Source: Dactylis glomerata
Lineage: Eukaryota > Streptophyta > Magnoliopsida > Poales > Poaceae
Reading direction: 5' to 3'
Length of the DNA stretch: 64,000 nt
Assembly: GCA_007115705.1 (NCBI GenBank)
Contig: QXEO01000143.1
Span: 7,857,434 to 7,921,433, forward strand
Shown here: one piece after another, positions 46,503 through 57,917 of the stretch
How positions within the stretch are numbered: position 1 is the stretch's first letter
Layout of the letters: the number at the start of each line of letters is the position of its first letter
Made by a program: the position numbers and the translations under genes
Notes under the pieces: model-generated
Databases searched by the model: none
What the model saw: only the letters and a program-made list of their open reading frames with translations
What the model was told of the DNA's origin: nothing

Positions 46503-47009
46503 TGTTAAGGCACCCAGTTGGGAACCCCAAGAGGAAGGTTTTGTTGAGCACATCAGCAAATTTCCCTCAGTTGTGAAACCAAGGTTGAATCGAACCAGTA
46601 GGAGAAAGCCAAACTTCAGAAGGTGATGCTTGCTAGCTTCGTGACACTCCGGACAAGGGCGCCAAATAAACTGCTTGTCGGCGTGTAGCTTTTCACCAGC
46701 AGCAACGTGAAACCTGCACACAACACAACTAAGAACTTTGCTCCCAACTTCGATGAGGTTGTCAATCTCACCGGTTTGCTGTGAACAAAGGATTGAGCGT
46801 ATCGAGTGGTAAAAGGATAATAGTAATGCAAGTAAAGTAAACAGAGCGAGTAATAGTAAAATGGTAAAACAATGTAAAGGAAATTAGACCGGGGTCCACA
46901 GTTCACTAGTGGCGTCTCTCCATAAGATAAATAAAAGCATGCTGGGTAAACAAATTACAGCTGGGCAATTGATAGAGTAAAGATAACGTAGATACATCAC
47001 GAGGATCAT
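46503..47009 (-). mobile_element. LTR fragment of the gypsy family, inverted
   Basis: It contains reversed landmarks of the LTR seen at 20-29 kb: 'ttgggaaccccaagagga', 'gacaagggcgcca', 'gatgaggttgtcaatctcac' and 'gaccggggtccacagttcac'. Only the 3' half of the LTR is present; another LTR interrupts it at 47010. Confidence 0.75.
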
Positions 47010-48496
47010 TGATATGTCCATTTTGCATCACTATTTTATATCATAATTTACTATTATTCATTGATATATTTCATATTTAGAGATGATACTTATGTTGTTT
47101 TCTCTGTTTTTACATGTTTGATGATCATTGGAGAACTTGCTGCCGGAGTCAGGATTCTGCTGGAAAAATGACCGTTAAGACACCATATTTCTGAAGATCA
47201 ACAATTCCAGAGAAATACCCAGAAATTCATATAATATCAGAAGACGAAAGTAGCCAGAAGGAGGAGGCGAGAGGAGCAACAGGGTGGGCTCACCACCAGG
47301 GGGCACGAGCCCACCCCTGGCCGCGCCGCCCTGTGGTGAGGCCACCCTAGCCCACTATTGCCATCACCCCCTCGCGTATATTGTCATCCCCGAAAGCCTA
47401 AGTCAAGGGGGGGACTCAGAGATAGACACCGCCGCCTCTGCGGGGCGGAAAACTCCGAGAGAGAAAAGCTCTCCGGCAGGCAGAAATCTGCCGGGGAAAT
47501 TCCTTCCCGGAGAGGGGAGATCGTCGCCATCGTCATCATCATCGCGCTGGACTTCATCGAGATCATCATCACCATCATCATCATCATCATCATCATCAGC
47601 AGCATCTTCATCTCCACCATCACCACGCCATCCCGCTATAACATCTTGGGTTGAATCTTGTCAAATTCTTAGGGGAAACTTTCCCGGTGTTGATTACCTT
47701 TGTAGTTGATGCTATTGAGTAGAACCGTTGAATTGAGGTTTATGTTCAGATTGTTATTTATCATTATTTCACCTCTGGTTATGATCCATATGATGTCTTG
47801 TGAGTAGTTCGTTTAGTTCTTGAGGACATGGGAGAAGTCGAGATGTTAGTAGTGAAACTATGTTGAGTAATATTTAATGGTTTGATATTTATGTTGTGGT
47901 GTTATTCTACTAGTGGTGTCATGTGAACGTCGACTACATGATACTTCACCATTTATAGGCCTAGTGGAATGCATTGTGTATTTGGCTACTAATTGTGGGG
48001 TTGCCAGAGCGACAGAAATCTAAACCCCCGTTAGGAAACCATTGCACCAGGGAGCGTAGGATCTCAGAGTTTAAGGCTGTGGTTAGATTTATCTTAATTA
48101 CTTTCTTGTATTTGCGGATGCTTGTAGGGGGTATAATCACAAGTGTGTATTAGTCCTAGTAAGGGTAGTACGCTAGCACAGGTTCACCCCCATAACACTT
48201 ATCAAACCAATGAAGATTATTTAGCAGCATGAAGCGAAAGCTCTCGACAGAAACTCCCGTGTGTCCTCAGGAACGTTTGGTAATCATAAGTTACACAACC
48301 GGCTTGTCCTTTGCTCTAGAAAGGATTGGGCCACTTGCAGCAATTACTATTATTGTCTTTTATTTACTCGTATTTTATTTATTTGCATTACCAAATACCT
48401 CTGAAAACCCGTTTGCTAGTATTTACAGTGAATCCTTGATCAAAACCACTTGTCAACACCTTCTGCTCCTCGTTGGGTTCGACACTCTTATTTATC
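47010..48496 (+). mobile_element. Second gypsy-type LTR, solo or truncated
   Basis: It starts TGATATGTCCATTTTGC inside the inverted LTR fragment and has a typical Triticeae U5-type end region ('gctcctcgttgggttcgaca', about 48466). No primer site or internal gene follows, and the expected terminal CA with a matching duplication is not found, so the 3' end appears truncated. It contains an (atc)n tract. Confidence 0.6.
47540..47630. repeat. (CAT/ATC)n microsatellite in the LTR
   Basis: The stretch is mostly catcat repeats with a few interruptions, giving spurious frames on both strands (methionine-rich on the minus strand). Confidence 0.9.
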
Positions 48497-49800
48497 TGTA
48501 ATATCCCAGGAATAGAGGTTACAAAATAGAGGTAACAGATGTATGCATAGCATTCATGCATAAGAAAATCCGAGGAATTTTTGTGCATTTAAATACAACG
48601 TATCAAAGTGATTGGAGTTTTACTTGAGTTGATGGAATTGAAGTAGCTCATCAACCGAAGCGCGATAAACTTCAACATGACCTTTGCTAAAACCTTGTTT
48701 TGGGTAGAGATAACAACTATAATTCTATGAGAGCAAAGTGAGGTAGAACTATAAAGTTAACACATCATCTTATGATCCAATATCTAATACTACCATGATT
48801 GTCATGGAAGCCATTAAACTTAAATCAAAGAACTCTATCTATCACAAAGTAAGACAACATAAGTCTTACCCTTGAATTTTGATCTATATTATTCCCAAAT
48901 CTAGATCCATCATATTCTTTCATACTTAAATCCATTCATCTCCAGAATAAGAAATCTATGGCAATGTTATTCTCATCTCTTGAGATAGATCTACAGGACT
49001 TATTATAGGAATTCAGAAATTCGAAAGGTTAACCTAATGCCAAATTGATTAGAGAGATATCTCAACTATAGGTGTGGTGTATACCACGAGGGGATTAGAA
49101 ACATTTCTAAAGAAGATTCTCCAATGTGTAACCTTATGGTCTTAGGAGGGCAGTGAGATCCTATAGATAGATAAAAGCTTATCACTATTAGGAGAATATA
49201 AGAAGATCTACTGTCAAGCTCATAAAACCAACAATTGAATTTAGGAAAAGGAAATGATGAAGTAGTAGAGAGATAAGTTGACTATGTCAAGTACATGATT
49301 ATACTTTAATAGATGGAAGTGAGTAAGTTATCCAGTAAAGCTTAACTTGATAAGCAGACCTCGTCCTAAGGAAGGATTGGATAGGAACGCTTCATTGAAG
49401 TATATATCAACTAGGAGGTAACCATTCCTATGAAATCCATCTAAGAAACTTCAGTGTTATACAAGCTTCCATTAGGCCAAGTAACTTCATATAGGAAGTT
49501 GAGATCACAGGTCTAAACCCCAACTTCTTGTTAGCTTAGAACTTATGCCACCCTAACCACATCTTAGGAGTGATTAATATCTTCTCATGAGGGTGGTACA
49601 CTTTCCTCAAACTTTACACCTTTTCATCCACACACTGGGAAACCTATTCCATCATCTCATTCCAACTCCTAAATAATCGGGAAAATATGCTTAACATAAA
49701 ATCATGTTCCGTGGCACATACACACCTAGAATCAAACTCCAATAAACCCTAGATAACTGTTTCCTAACACCTTAATACAAGTTAATGTCCCTATACACCA
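48497..49800. other. AT-rich retroelement-like DNA, no coding signal
   Basis: It begins 'tgtaatatcccaggaatag', which could be another LTR start, and runs about 1.3 kb without any recognisable frame. No end or target duplication was identified. Confidence 0.35.
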
Positions 49801-49814
49801 ATCAACCTTTTTGA

Positions 49815-50445
49815 AACAACTCTTAAAGATGAAGACCAACATAGACCAGAGGTCTAAATACAACTAGCTACAAAGAACTAACAAGTTCTAAACAAAAATC
49901 ATGGTGAAAAACGAAAGCTAAACGCAGTACTAGAAAAAGAGAACACTCATTGAACGAAAAGAGTGAAAACTAGAGTGTTCTTGGCAATGAAAAACGGAGT
50001 GTGTCCTCTCCAAAAGAAACTTGTTGGGGTCCAATCATTTATTGCAGCAAACAAAACAAAAGAAAACTAAAAGCAAAAATAAAGATGCTCCAAGAAAAAC
50101 GCATAGTATACGAAGCAATAAAAATATAGTGTCTTGAAAGATGACCTGATTTTTGTCGATGAAGAAGGGGTGCCTCGGGGCATCCCCAAGCTTTGACGCT
50201 TGTACCTCTTGGATATTTCTTGGGGTGACATAGGCATCCCCAAGCTTGAGCTTTTGTCCATACTTCATCTCATCTCATCATCCTCCTTTCCCTACACTTG
50301 AAAACTTCCTTCATACAAAACTTCACACAATTCTTATTAGCAACATTAGTGCAAGCAAGATAGTAAATCCACCCTTTGGTTCAGTTTCAACTCAAGTATA
50401 GCACCCATTAAAGTATAAGCTACTGTAGCAACTTCCTCAAAAAGA
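49815..50445 (-). mobile_element. Inverted fragment of the gypsy internal domain
   Basis: Read in reverse complement it aligns collinearly with 25035-25660 of the gypsy element. Shared landmarks are 'gacctctggtc', 'gttggggtccaa', 'aagcttggggatgcc', 'cttcttcatcg' and 'ctacagtag'. The fragment lacks LTRs and gag. Together with 46503-47009 it shows that a second, inverted copy of this family existed here and was broken up. Confidence 0.8.
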
Positions 50446-50611
50446 TGCTAAGTTGGAATCCCAATTCTAAGGTTGGAAATACAGGTATCTAAATCTATTC
50501 TTTCAGAAACATAGACATTCTTCCTATGCTTTTTTGCCCCTTTTTGTGGCAGAGTGGGCAGCATCGCTTTACCCTCCCATAAATTTACCTCTTCAATAAA
50601 GATGTACCAAT

Positions 50612-51098
50612 AGGTTCAAAAAAGCGGTACGTGCTAAGCGAGCGGTAGGCCACCGCTTAGTAGGAGGGGAAGCTGGTTGCATTTTTCAGTGTATATAAGG
50701 TCCACTCTTCCATCAGTATTGGCTTAGTAAGACAATACTGGCCAAGTAAGACCCATACAAAACCCTAGATTGCCCAGCTCAATCTGAACCATCTGCATTC
50801 TCTAATCTTCGGCGCCATCTACTCTCTTCTATCTCTTACTCTTACCTGCTCCCTTGCAAGCATGCATAGATGATCGCAATGGCCTCGCTACAACTCCTCT
50901 TCCATGGATTCCCTGCCTCCGCCCGCTCTTCCCTGCAACCGCCCTCCTTCCCTACTCTGGTTTCCTCTACCAGATTCTAGCACAGAACACGACAAGATTG
51001 CATGTCTCGCTTAATCGAACGCGCTTAGGCCAAAAGCAAAGCGGAAGACAACCGCTCAGCGCTTAAGCGTACCTAGGTGTACACTTTTTGAACCATGT
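50612..51098. mobile_element. TIR-bounded ~490-bp element with its own TATA box
   Basis: Ends are ggttcaaaaaagcggtacg at the left and, reversed, ggttcaaaaagtgtacacc at the right; inner portions are also inverted ('gctaagcgagcggt' against 'gcttaagcgctgagcggt'). No clear target duplication. Inside lies a tataagg box (about 50695) and a pyrimidine-rich stretch, so it may start transcription. Confidence 0.55.
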
Positions 51099-54000
51099 GT
51101 TCTATTACTACACATTTTGGCGAACTTGCTATTTATGTAAGTGATGGGGATAATAATTTTGTTGTTGATCCCGAGATGATTTTTTTTTGAAAATAGTAAG
51201 TTCTATGGAAAATAAGATGAATACTCTGTTGTGTTACTGAACTGATGGAAATATCAATGCTTCTTGGTAAAGATGAAATCACACAACAGTATTATTTCTT
51301 GCAAGTTGTTTCCTTTTTGCAGATAACACTCTTGCAATGATTGCTAAAAATTGGTATAACTCTTTTGCTCCTAGATCCATAACTAGCAAGGATGGATGTC
51401 TTTGTTTGTTCTATACTAATTTTTTTTTTGTAGATAACACTCTTGCAATGATTGTTGACAAGGACACGGATCTACTAGTATGTATGAGCATAGAGAAGGT
51501 CAACGCAGCCACTAACCAAGACTATATAGAAGGAACAACAACTGGATTGCATAGGGAAGCTGTAGCTGCCTGAAGTAAAGCTGCAGCTGCGTGCCAACAT
51601 CTAAACTTCATTTCTGCGGTAAATTAAAAAACACTCCTGCAGTTACTTATTCGACAGCCATTTCTGCGGTGGAACCAAATTGGGGGGAAACATGAGGAGG
51701 CAGCACCGAAATACCCTCCCTAATTAATCACAACTAGTAGTAGGGAAATAGTATAGATCAGAAACAGTAGGCTTACACGATCTGGAATAAGCAGTTGCGC
51801 CGAGCGGCATAGACATGCGGCCATGGCGGCGACCACCACCAGCCACTCGATTTCACAGCCGCTCGACGGGTGCACCTTCTCCTAGAGCTGGCCAGCCTCC
51901 TCCTTCCAAAGTTTCACAACAATCAGCTTCATCCTCATCATTGTCAACAAATTCACAGCTTTGAAGTCAAACTCCTGGCCCTATTTCTGAAGGAGGCAGA
52001 CGTCGGCGTCTTGAGCAGGCATGGGCAGATTTGTGTGAAAGCCAGCTTGGATCTACTGAGGAGCAAAAAGGCGGTATTTGTGGCGGTTGATTTCTGTGGA
52101 CTTCTAGGGGCGACAGACGGAAGGGTGAGGGGTGAGCCACCACAACAACATGCTTTTGTATCAATAAGATCAACACCACGAATCCAAGATGATCCAGAAG
52201 CGGTCGACTTAATCGACAGCCAAGCGGCCAAAGCTAGGGAGCTTAGAGCTCATTAGCTATTTGTGTCATGTTATTGGTCAATAGCTTAAAAGAGTAGCAA
52301 TGAAGAGATTATATCACTTCTAGTACCTGTCTGGTTTTTGAACAAAGTATAATAGTTGTGTATACATCAACCGATGTATGTGAAGGCCAGGCCTCATACT
52401 TCTTTAAAAAAAAAATTATGCTAGCTCGCTGCCACTCCTCAAATTCAAGCCAAGTCAATTCATGCACCGCAAGTGATTGAAATTTGTGATATGCCTTTGT
52501 TGGAAAAATATTGTCTAGCTCGCTCATGTTAATTCCAAATACTGAATAATCCACACTTTGAACTGTCCACACTCTCCAAATGGCCAACCTGATTATAGAC
52601 TTAACATGGAGAGATGACAAAACAGCAAAACTGAAAAGAATAGCAGAACAGAAAAAGTATTGTAACATAGCAGTGGCAAGATAAATGTTTCCACCCATTA
52701 AACTTATATTTGGAATCGGTCATAGTGGCAGGAATGATAACTCTTGTTTCATCAAGTACCATGGAAACATTACGAAAGCAAAATACTACTGATACATGGA
52801 GATAAGTGTTTGGGAGTTCCATTCCATGTACAACGAAACTGCGGACAATAATGTTTAGCATAAGACCGCAACATGAGCAAGGCAGATTTGGCTATATTCC
52901 AAGAATCCAGATCCCACGATGCACTCCACGAAAAGTCAATCATGCAGGGCCATGTACCTGCGTTAACATAACATATCAAGTTCTGAGCTGCTAATGAAAA
53001 ATTTAAATACAAATTTGGCGACATAAACAACCCACACTAGAGCCATTTGAGAACTGCTAAGAGCACCACACATAATACAAGTTACAGTGAGTAATGCAAA
53101 TTAAGAGATGACAGGTACAAATCATCATACTGAATGTACTTGCAAGGGTGCAAAGATCATACTACAAGAAACTAATCCAACAAATTTATTTGTCTGTTAT
53201 GCTGTTAAAAAAGAGAGTTTCCTGGAACTAATGTTTCAGAATTTGAGCTCTGGTCACACTACCGTGAAACAACATACAAAATAGTGTCATAAACCAAGTC
53301 AGGTTTGAGAATTCAAGCTTCAGTCACGGGTCTACAAGACTGCCTCTAGGATTTAGAACATGAGAAAAAAAATGAATAATCTCTTCCCAATACATGAAGC
53401 CTGTAAAAGCTTCATATACATGCATCCAAAGTAACACAAACAAAGCCCTAGTTGAGTTCACAAGATCAATGCCATTACAAGGCAAAACAAGAACAAAGAA
53501 ATTTTATCTGTCAGGGAAATAGGGATAGTGTCACAAACGGCAGAAATCTGAGGAAGAAAAATGCGAGTCGCCAAATAAATTCTGCATGTATAAAGAATAG
53601 CGAAGGACGAAAATGTGGTTGCTTGCTGGGGTCACTCCACTGGGCACAGCTACTTTACCAGGTTTTGAAAAGGGCGGGAGCAGTAGGTTTTACACTTCTA
53701 TTAGGACGGTTGATAATTCAGATTTAGATAGCAAAAGGAAGGTGGGATGAAATTAAGTGTATTGATTTCTAGCATCTCCAATAAGCTACAACTTGGCAAG
53801 ATGAGAATGAATGCACGACCTCGTACTGTTATACAAAGCAACGAGCTCGTCTTGATCTAGAGCATCTCCAATAAGCTACACCTTGGCGTGCTACTAAGAT
53901 GAGAACGATTGCACAACCTCATACTGTTATACAGAGCAACGGGATCTACCATAGATCAGTTTGTCACCTTGTTACTAAGATGCCTCAAAGCTAGTATTTA

Positions 54001-55518
54001 ATTGTTGCATGGGTAATTGGTTGTGGTACCTAAGGGAGGCTTCATCTTTGTGGTCTATAAATGCACAACTAAGAGCATGGGCAGAGCTAGGGGGTGTGCC
54101 GGGTGTTCCCTGGCACACACAGAATTTTGGTGAAAAAATCGGGATCAACTTGTTTGTAGCTATCTCATCAGGGTACAACAACGAAATTTTGCTTAAAACA
54201 GAAAGAAACGCCAGAAAATTGCTCAAATGACCCGGCCATTAGTGACTACAGCCTCAGATGGACGCTCAGTCTCGGTTGCTGGAAGCCACTGCTCGCGATT
54301 CCCCCTCTGTAATATTTCGTTCATTAACACTATTTAAACTTATCAGCTATTTGAATTGCTATTTTTGCTGATTTTAGACATATTTGGCGAGCTATAATAT
54401 TTTAAGACTTAATTTTGCTCTTTACATTGTTCTTACTGATAGTATTGTGTATTATATGTGATTCCGCATTTTTTTAGAGGGACACACCCTCCGAAAAAAT
54501 TCTGGCTCCGCCAATGACTAAGAGTGGACAAGGACTAATATTCCACAGGATCAGAAAGCTCGGTTATGTGTTACCCATCAAAGATTCTTGACCTCAAACT
54601 AAGGTAGGCGAAGGGCAAACTTCAATCTGACTAAGATAGTACAAAAAATGATTTTCTTCTGCCTTGAGCCAGAATGAAAAGTTCGGGGTTTGAACAGACC
54701 ACAACAAATCAGTGATAGTTCAATAATTCTTCATTTGGTGCATTCAGAGTCACAGAGATGTAAATTAGCATACATCACATCTCAGAGAAATGCATAGTAA
54801 ACAGATATCTCTGACAAAATACCTTGTATTTATATACCATAACAACTGAATTTAACAATTGAAGGTGTAAGTACGACTCATAACCAAACAACATTTTTTT
54901 ATCATTTATCAGGCATTGATAGAAGTAGTTCTCCAGAGAAATGACTTTACCCTAGCTAACCCCATTTTTCTCCACATTACAGTAATTAGCCTATCTGGAC
55001 TGCTGGAGATGCTCTTAAGTAACACTTTTTGTAGCTTCGGAGTTCAGAATCTTGTTGGCATATTTATTGTTTCTAGTTTTCTGATAAACATGCAAACCCA
55101 ACAATAAATCATCTGATGGGGGCCAACATATCAAGGCTATCTGTATGTTGACAAACAGAACAAATTTGGGTCACTGATGTCAGCTTAGGAGATCTTCCAG
55201 TTGTGATAGTTATGGCTAGTGTCCACACTAGTGTTGATACCAACCTAGCACTCAGACCCAACGACCGAAAGATTCTACTACGTGCTGAAACACTAATTTA
55301 TCAATCCATGATAAGAGAGGGGATATTATATAACTATGGCCACAGTTGAACATGCTAGAGGTTATCATGAAAATCCAAAACCACATGCACAAGATTATAG
55401 GTGCAAAATAATAATAGTTCCAGTCATTCGTATGAGATTGATATGAATATGGACGTGTGCAGTGTGCTGAGTAAGTACAGGGAGATGGCTAACTGCTGTG
55501 GTAAATTAAGGTACTTAC
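51099..55518. other. Gene-poor stretch with minor repeats
   Basis: No frame here gives a recognisable protein. A 25-base phrase around 'agataacactcttgcaatg' is duplicated at 51319 and 51430. Around 51820-52255 there is a GC-richer segment with a broken coding-like look but no family. The region 52300-55518 probably includes the 3' UTR and downstream part of the minus-strand gene, plus the hAT MITE listed separately. Confidence 0.4.
54076..54516. mobile_element. hAT-type MITE (441 bp) with perfect 8-bp TSD
   Basis: ACTAAGAG flanks both ends (54068-54075, 54517-54524). Inverted ends are catgggcagagctagg and, reversed, cattggcggagccaga. Inner parts share 'ggtgtgcc' and 'acacaccctcc', also inverted. 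No transposase. Confidence 0.9.
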
Positions 55519-56649
55519 TCATATGGAGAAAACGCCAGCCACACATTGTGAATACAGCGCCCGGACGGGATCATGGATCTTGTAAAGCCGCTTCCACCGC
55601 TTGGTCACGTCTATACATTCCCCGTCGAAATCCTCGGTTCCATACGCTGTCAACTTGATGTGCGCGCGGAGGTAGGGAGGATCCCATGATTTGTCGACGC
55701 TCCAGCCTCTGACTTTACAAAAGCCACGGTCTATTCCCAGGGACAAGAAGGTGTCGGTGGTCTTTACCTCCTCAAGCTCCTCCTCGCCTGGCAGGTCAGA
55801 TAACACCGGGATCTCCATGATGGCCAGCGGCTCACCGTCGACGACGCTGATCTTGTACGCGGTAAAGGCCCGGGTGGCCCTTGACACGCCGAGGAAGAGG
55901 TCTGGGCCGTGCGGGATGGCCCCTTCGTAGAATGGCAGGGATTTCTTGTCGTCCACGGTGGTCCACTGCTCGGTATCCGTGTTGAAGGCATATGTGGCCT
56001 GCTGTCCATAGATGGAGACCAGTATGTAGCGACCGACAGAGGCGTAGGAAGTGACTATGAAAGCCGGCGTGTCGCGGCTGATGTAGTGTTCAAGGTTGAG
56101 GCCCCAGGGGAAGAAGGGCGGCCTCGGCAGGGGCTTCCATTCGCAGCCCGTCAGGCGACCGCCGACGACCTCGGCCCCGGAGAGATCGAGGACCTCGAAC
56201 CAGGGCAGGAAGTTGAGACGGCCGTCGTAGCAGGCGTCGACCCTTCCGTTGAAGGAGGGGCGTTCGGCCATGGCGTAGATCCTCTCCCCGACGGCGAGCA
56301 GGACCGGTTTCTCCTTGGTGGAGCCGGGATTGGGTCCCGTGATGACCGCGTGCGACCCGGTGTCGAAGATGATGGTCTCCGGGCCGTAGATGCTCTTGGT
56401 TGAGCAGCCGCCGACGCCGACGATCCACGCGCCGTGCTTGGATTGCACGGGGACGAAGGACTTGGTGTGCTTGCACCTGAGGCGCGCGATGGCTCGACAC
56501 GGGGCGGCGCCTTTGCGGCGGACCTCCACCTTGTACACGGAGTAGGCGGGGCGCACGACCCCGTGGCACACCAGCATGTACACCGGCGGGGCATCACCTC
56601 CTTGTCCTTTGGTACCCTCCAGCTTGGGCTTCTTCCTCCGGGGCGGCAT
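55519..56649 (-). CDS. Grass-type protein of unknown function (376 aa)
   Basis: The frame starts at ATG 56649; reading upstream would need a TTG codon, so I use MPPRRKKPKLEG, whose basic cluster resembles a nuclear signal. Conserved-looking blocks include VYMLVCHGVVRPAYSVYKVE, KHGAWIVGVGG, YGPETIIFDTG, LLAVGERIYAMAERP, WFEVLDLSGAEVVGG, YAFNTDTEQWTTVDDKK and LFLGVSRATRAFTAYKIS, then GIDRGFCKVRGWSVDK near the C-terminus. The alternation of 'ILVSIYGQQATYAFNTDTEQW'-like blades suggests a beta-propeller (kelch- or F-box-associated-like), as in several large grass families. I do not recognise a named family with certainty. It is GC-rich and intact. The TGA is followed directly by GTAAGT, a perfect splice donor, so a 3'-UTR intron is likely. 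Confidence 0.8.
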   Translation of the reverse strand: MPPRRKKPKLEGTKGQGGDAPPVYMLVCHGVVRPAYSVYKVEVRRKGAAPCRAIARLRCKHTKSFVPVQSKHGAWIVGVGGCSTKSIYGPETIIFDTGSHAVITGPNPGSTKEKPVLLAVGERIYAMAERPSFNGRVDACYDGRLNFLPWFEVLDLSGAEVVGGRLTGCEWKPLPRPPFFPWGLNLEHYISRDTPAFIVTSYASVGRYILVSIYGQQATYAFNTDTEQWTTVDDKKSLPFYEGAIPHGPDLFLGVSRATRAFTAYKISVVDGEPLAIMEIPVLSDLPGEEELEEVKTTDTFLSLGIDRGFCKVRGWSVDKSWDPPYLRAHIKLTAYGTEDFDGECIDVTKRWKRLYKIHDPVRALYSQCVAGVFSI

Positions 56650-56675
56650 CTCAGTTGGGTGCGGCGGCGGCGGCG

Positions 56676-56748
56676 GCGGCGGCAAGTTAGGGTTTGGATG
56701 GCGGCGGCAAGTTAGGGTTTGGATGGCGGCGGCAAGTTAGGGTTTGGA
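56676..56748 (-). repeat. Three 25-bp repeats with telo-box in the gene leader
   Basis: The unit is ggcggcggcaagttagggtt plus tggat (plus strand), with TTAGGGTTT at 56687, 56712 and 56737. On the minus strand each is AAACCCTAA, the plant telo-box that often lies near transcription starts of ribosomal and growth genes. All three fall upstream of the ATG at 56649. Confidence 0.85.
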
Positions 56749-56759
56749 CGGGTGGGGTG

Positions 56760-57112
56760 AGGCATCCCCTTCGTGCCGTAGCTTGTATTGTTTTATCTTA
56801 TTATTAGCTGTCGGTGGTGGCATCGTGTGGACCAGAAATAGCACCTATGTTTCTGATGTATAATTGAAGTATCTATGGTTTCGGTTGTGTGATTGTGGTG
56901 TAGACTATCTAGTTTGTGAGCGTTCCATTTTGAGGTGTCATGAAAACTCGTGGATTCAATTGGCTATTGTCCAAATAAGTTCTTACTTGAGCATATATCC
57001 TCTTACAAATGTGAGGAGGTAAAGAGAACAAAGCACAAAACATGCATGGTAAACTAATTTTTCAAATTAAATCTTCTAGGGATCCTAAAAACAACTTTCT
57101 TATTCTTATTAC
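56760..57112. other. Upstream flank of the minus-strand gene, no gene
   Basis: No supported feature. This should contain the distal promoter of the gene at 55519-56649, but I see no clear element. Confidence 0.4.
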
Positions 57113-57556
57113 GGAAAATGTTTTGTGTACATGGGCACCAATGCTCCTATCACTTTTAGTATTTTAAAAAAATTCAAAACCTCACACTTTTGTGTCTTTA
57201 AAAATTATGTGGTTAAATATGTAGATAGATTTAGACACGAGGAGTGCACACAAAAAAGTCTTATTAAAAAATACTTTATATTTTAGGAAATACAAAAAAG
57301 ACAAATTTTCTGAAAGTAAACTAATAAAATGACATACTTGTGTACTACTATTTACAGTAAAAAATTGTCTTTTTTATATTTTACAAAATATAAGGTATTT
57401 TTTAACGCAACTTTTTTGATTACCCCTCCTCATGTGCATATCTATTTACATACTTAATGTCATAATTTTAAATACATAAAAATATAAGATTTTAAAATTT
57501 TCAAAAAATCAAAAGTAAAGAGAGTACTGGTGCCCATGTGCGCAAAATCTCTTTCC
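57113..57556. mobile_element. Mutator-type MITE (444 bp) with 10-bp TSD
   Basis: TTCTTATTAC flanks it perfectly (57103-57112, 57557-57566). Inverted ends are ggaaaatgttttgtgtacat and, reversed, ggaaagagattttgcgcaca, both then reading gggcacca. The interior is AT-rich with further inverted similarity ('acaaaaaagt' and 'ttttttgattac'). No coding capacity. Confidence 0.9.
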
Positions 57557-57917
57557 TTCTTATTACTATATAAATAGCTTTTATTGGGAGAATCTTACTA
57601 TGAATAGTTGTCACCAAAAGATGGCATATTAACACGTTGTCACATAAATAATTAAATTATAGATTCCACTAAACACTGCATAAGGAGTAAGAGAGAAAAG
57701 CCTAAATTATATTCAGAATATGTAGGGCATACAAAATGTAAAAAAGTGCAAAGAAAAGAAGCATGGAAAGACAATGGACCACCCGTACGAGCTTACTGCT
57801 TACCATTACCACTTAGACTGCATCTACAGCAAGAAATGTAACCGCTAATCTGCTAAGCGTTCAACTCAGCTAATCTGTATGTACTCTGAACAACTTCGCT
57901 TTTTATATACTTACTAG

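Noticed and set aside
45994..46721. Minus-strand frames up to 201 codons
   Set aside because: The frame crosses from a GC-rich remnant into an LTR fragment, so it cannot be one real gene; no family seen.
47384..47626. Methionine-rich minus-strand frame
   Set aside because: Product of the (atc)n microsatellite.
50612..51066. 70-codon frame after the TATA box of the TIR element
   Set aside because: No domain and no conservation evidence; only the element structure is supported.
56650..56685. Extended N-terminus with a poly-proline run for the gene at 55519-56649
   Set aside because: It would start at TTG inside the GC-repeat leader; the first in-frame ATG is at 56649.
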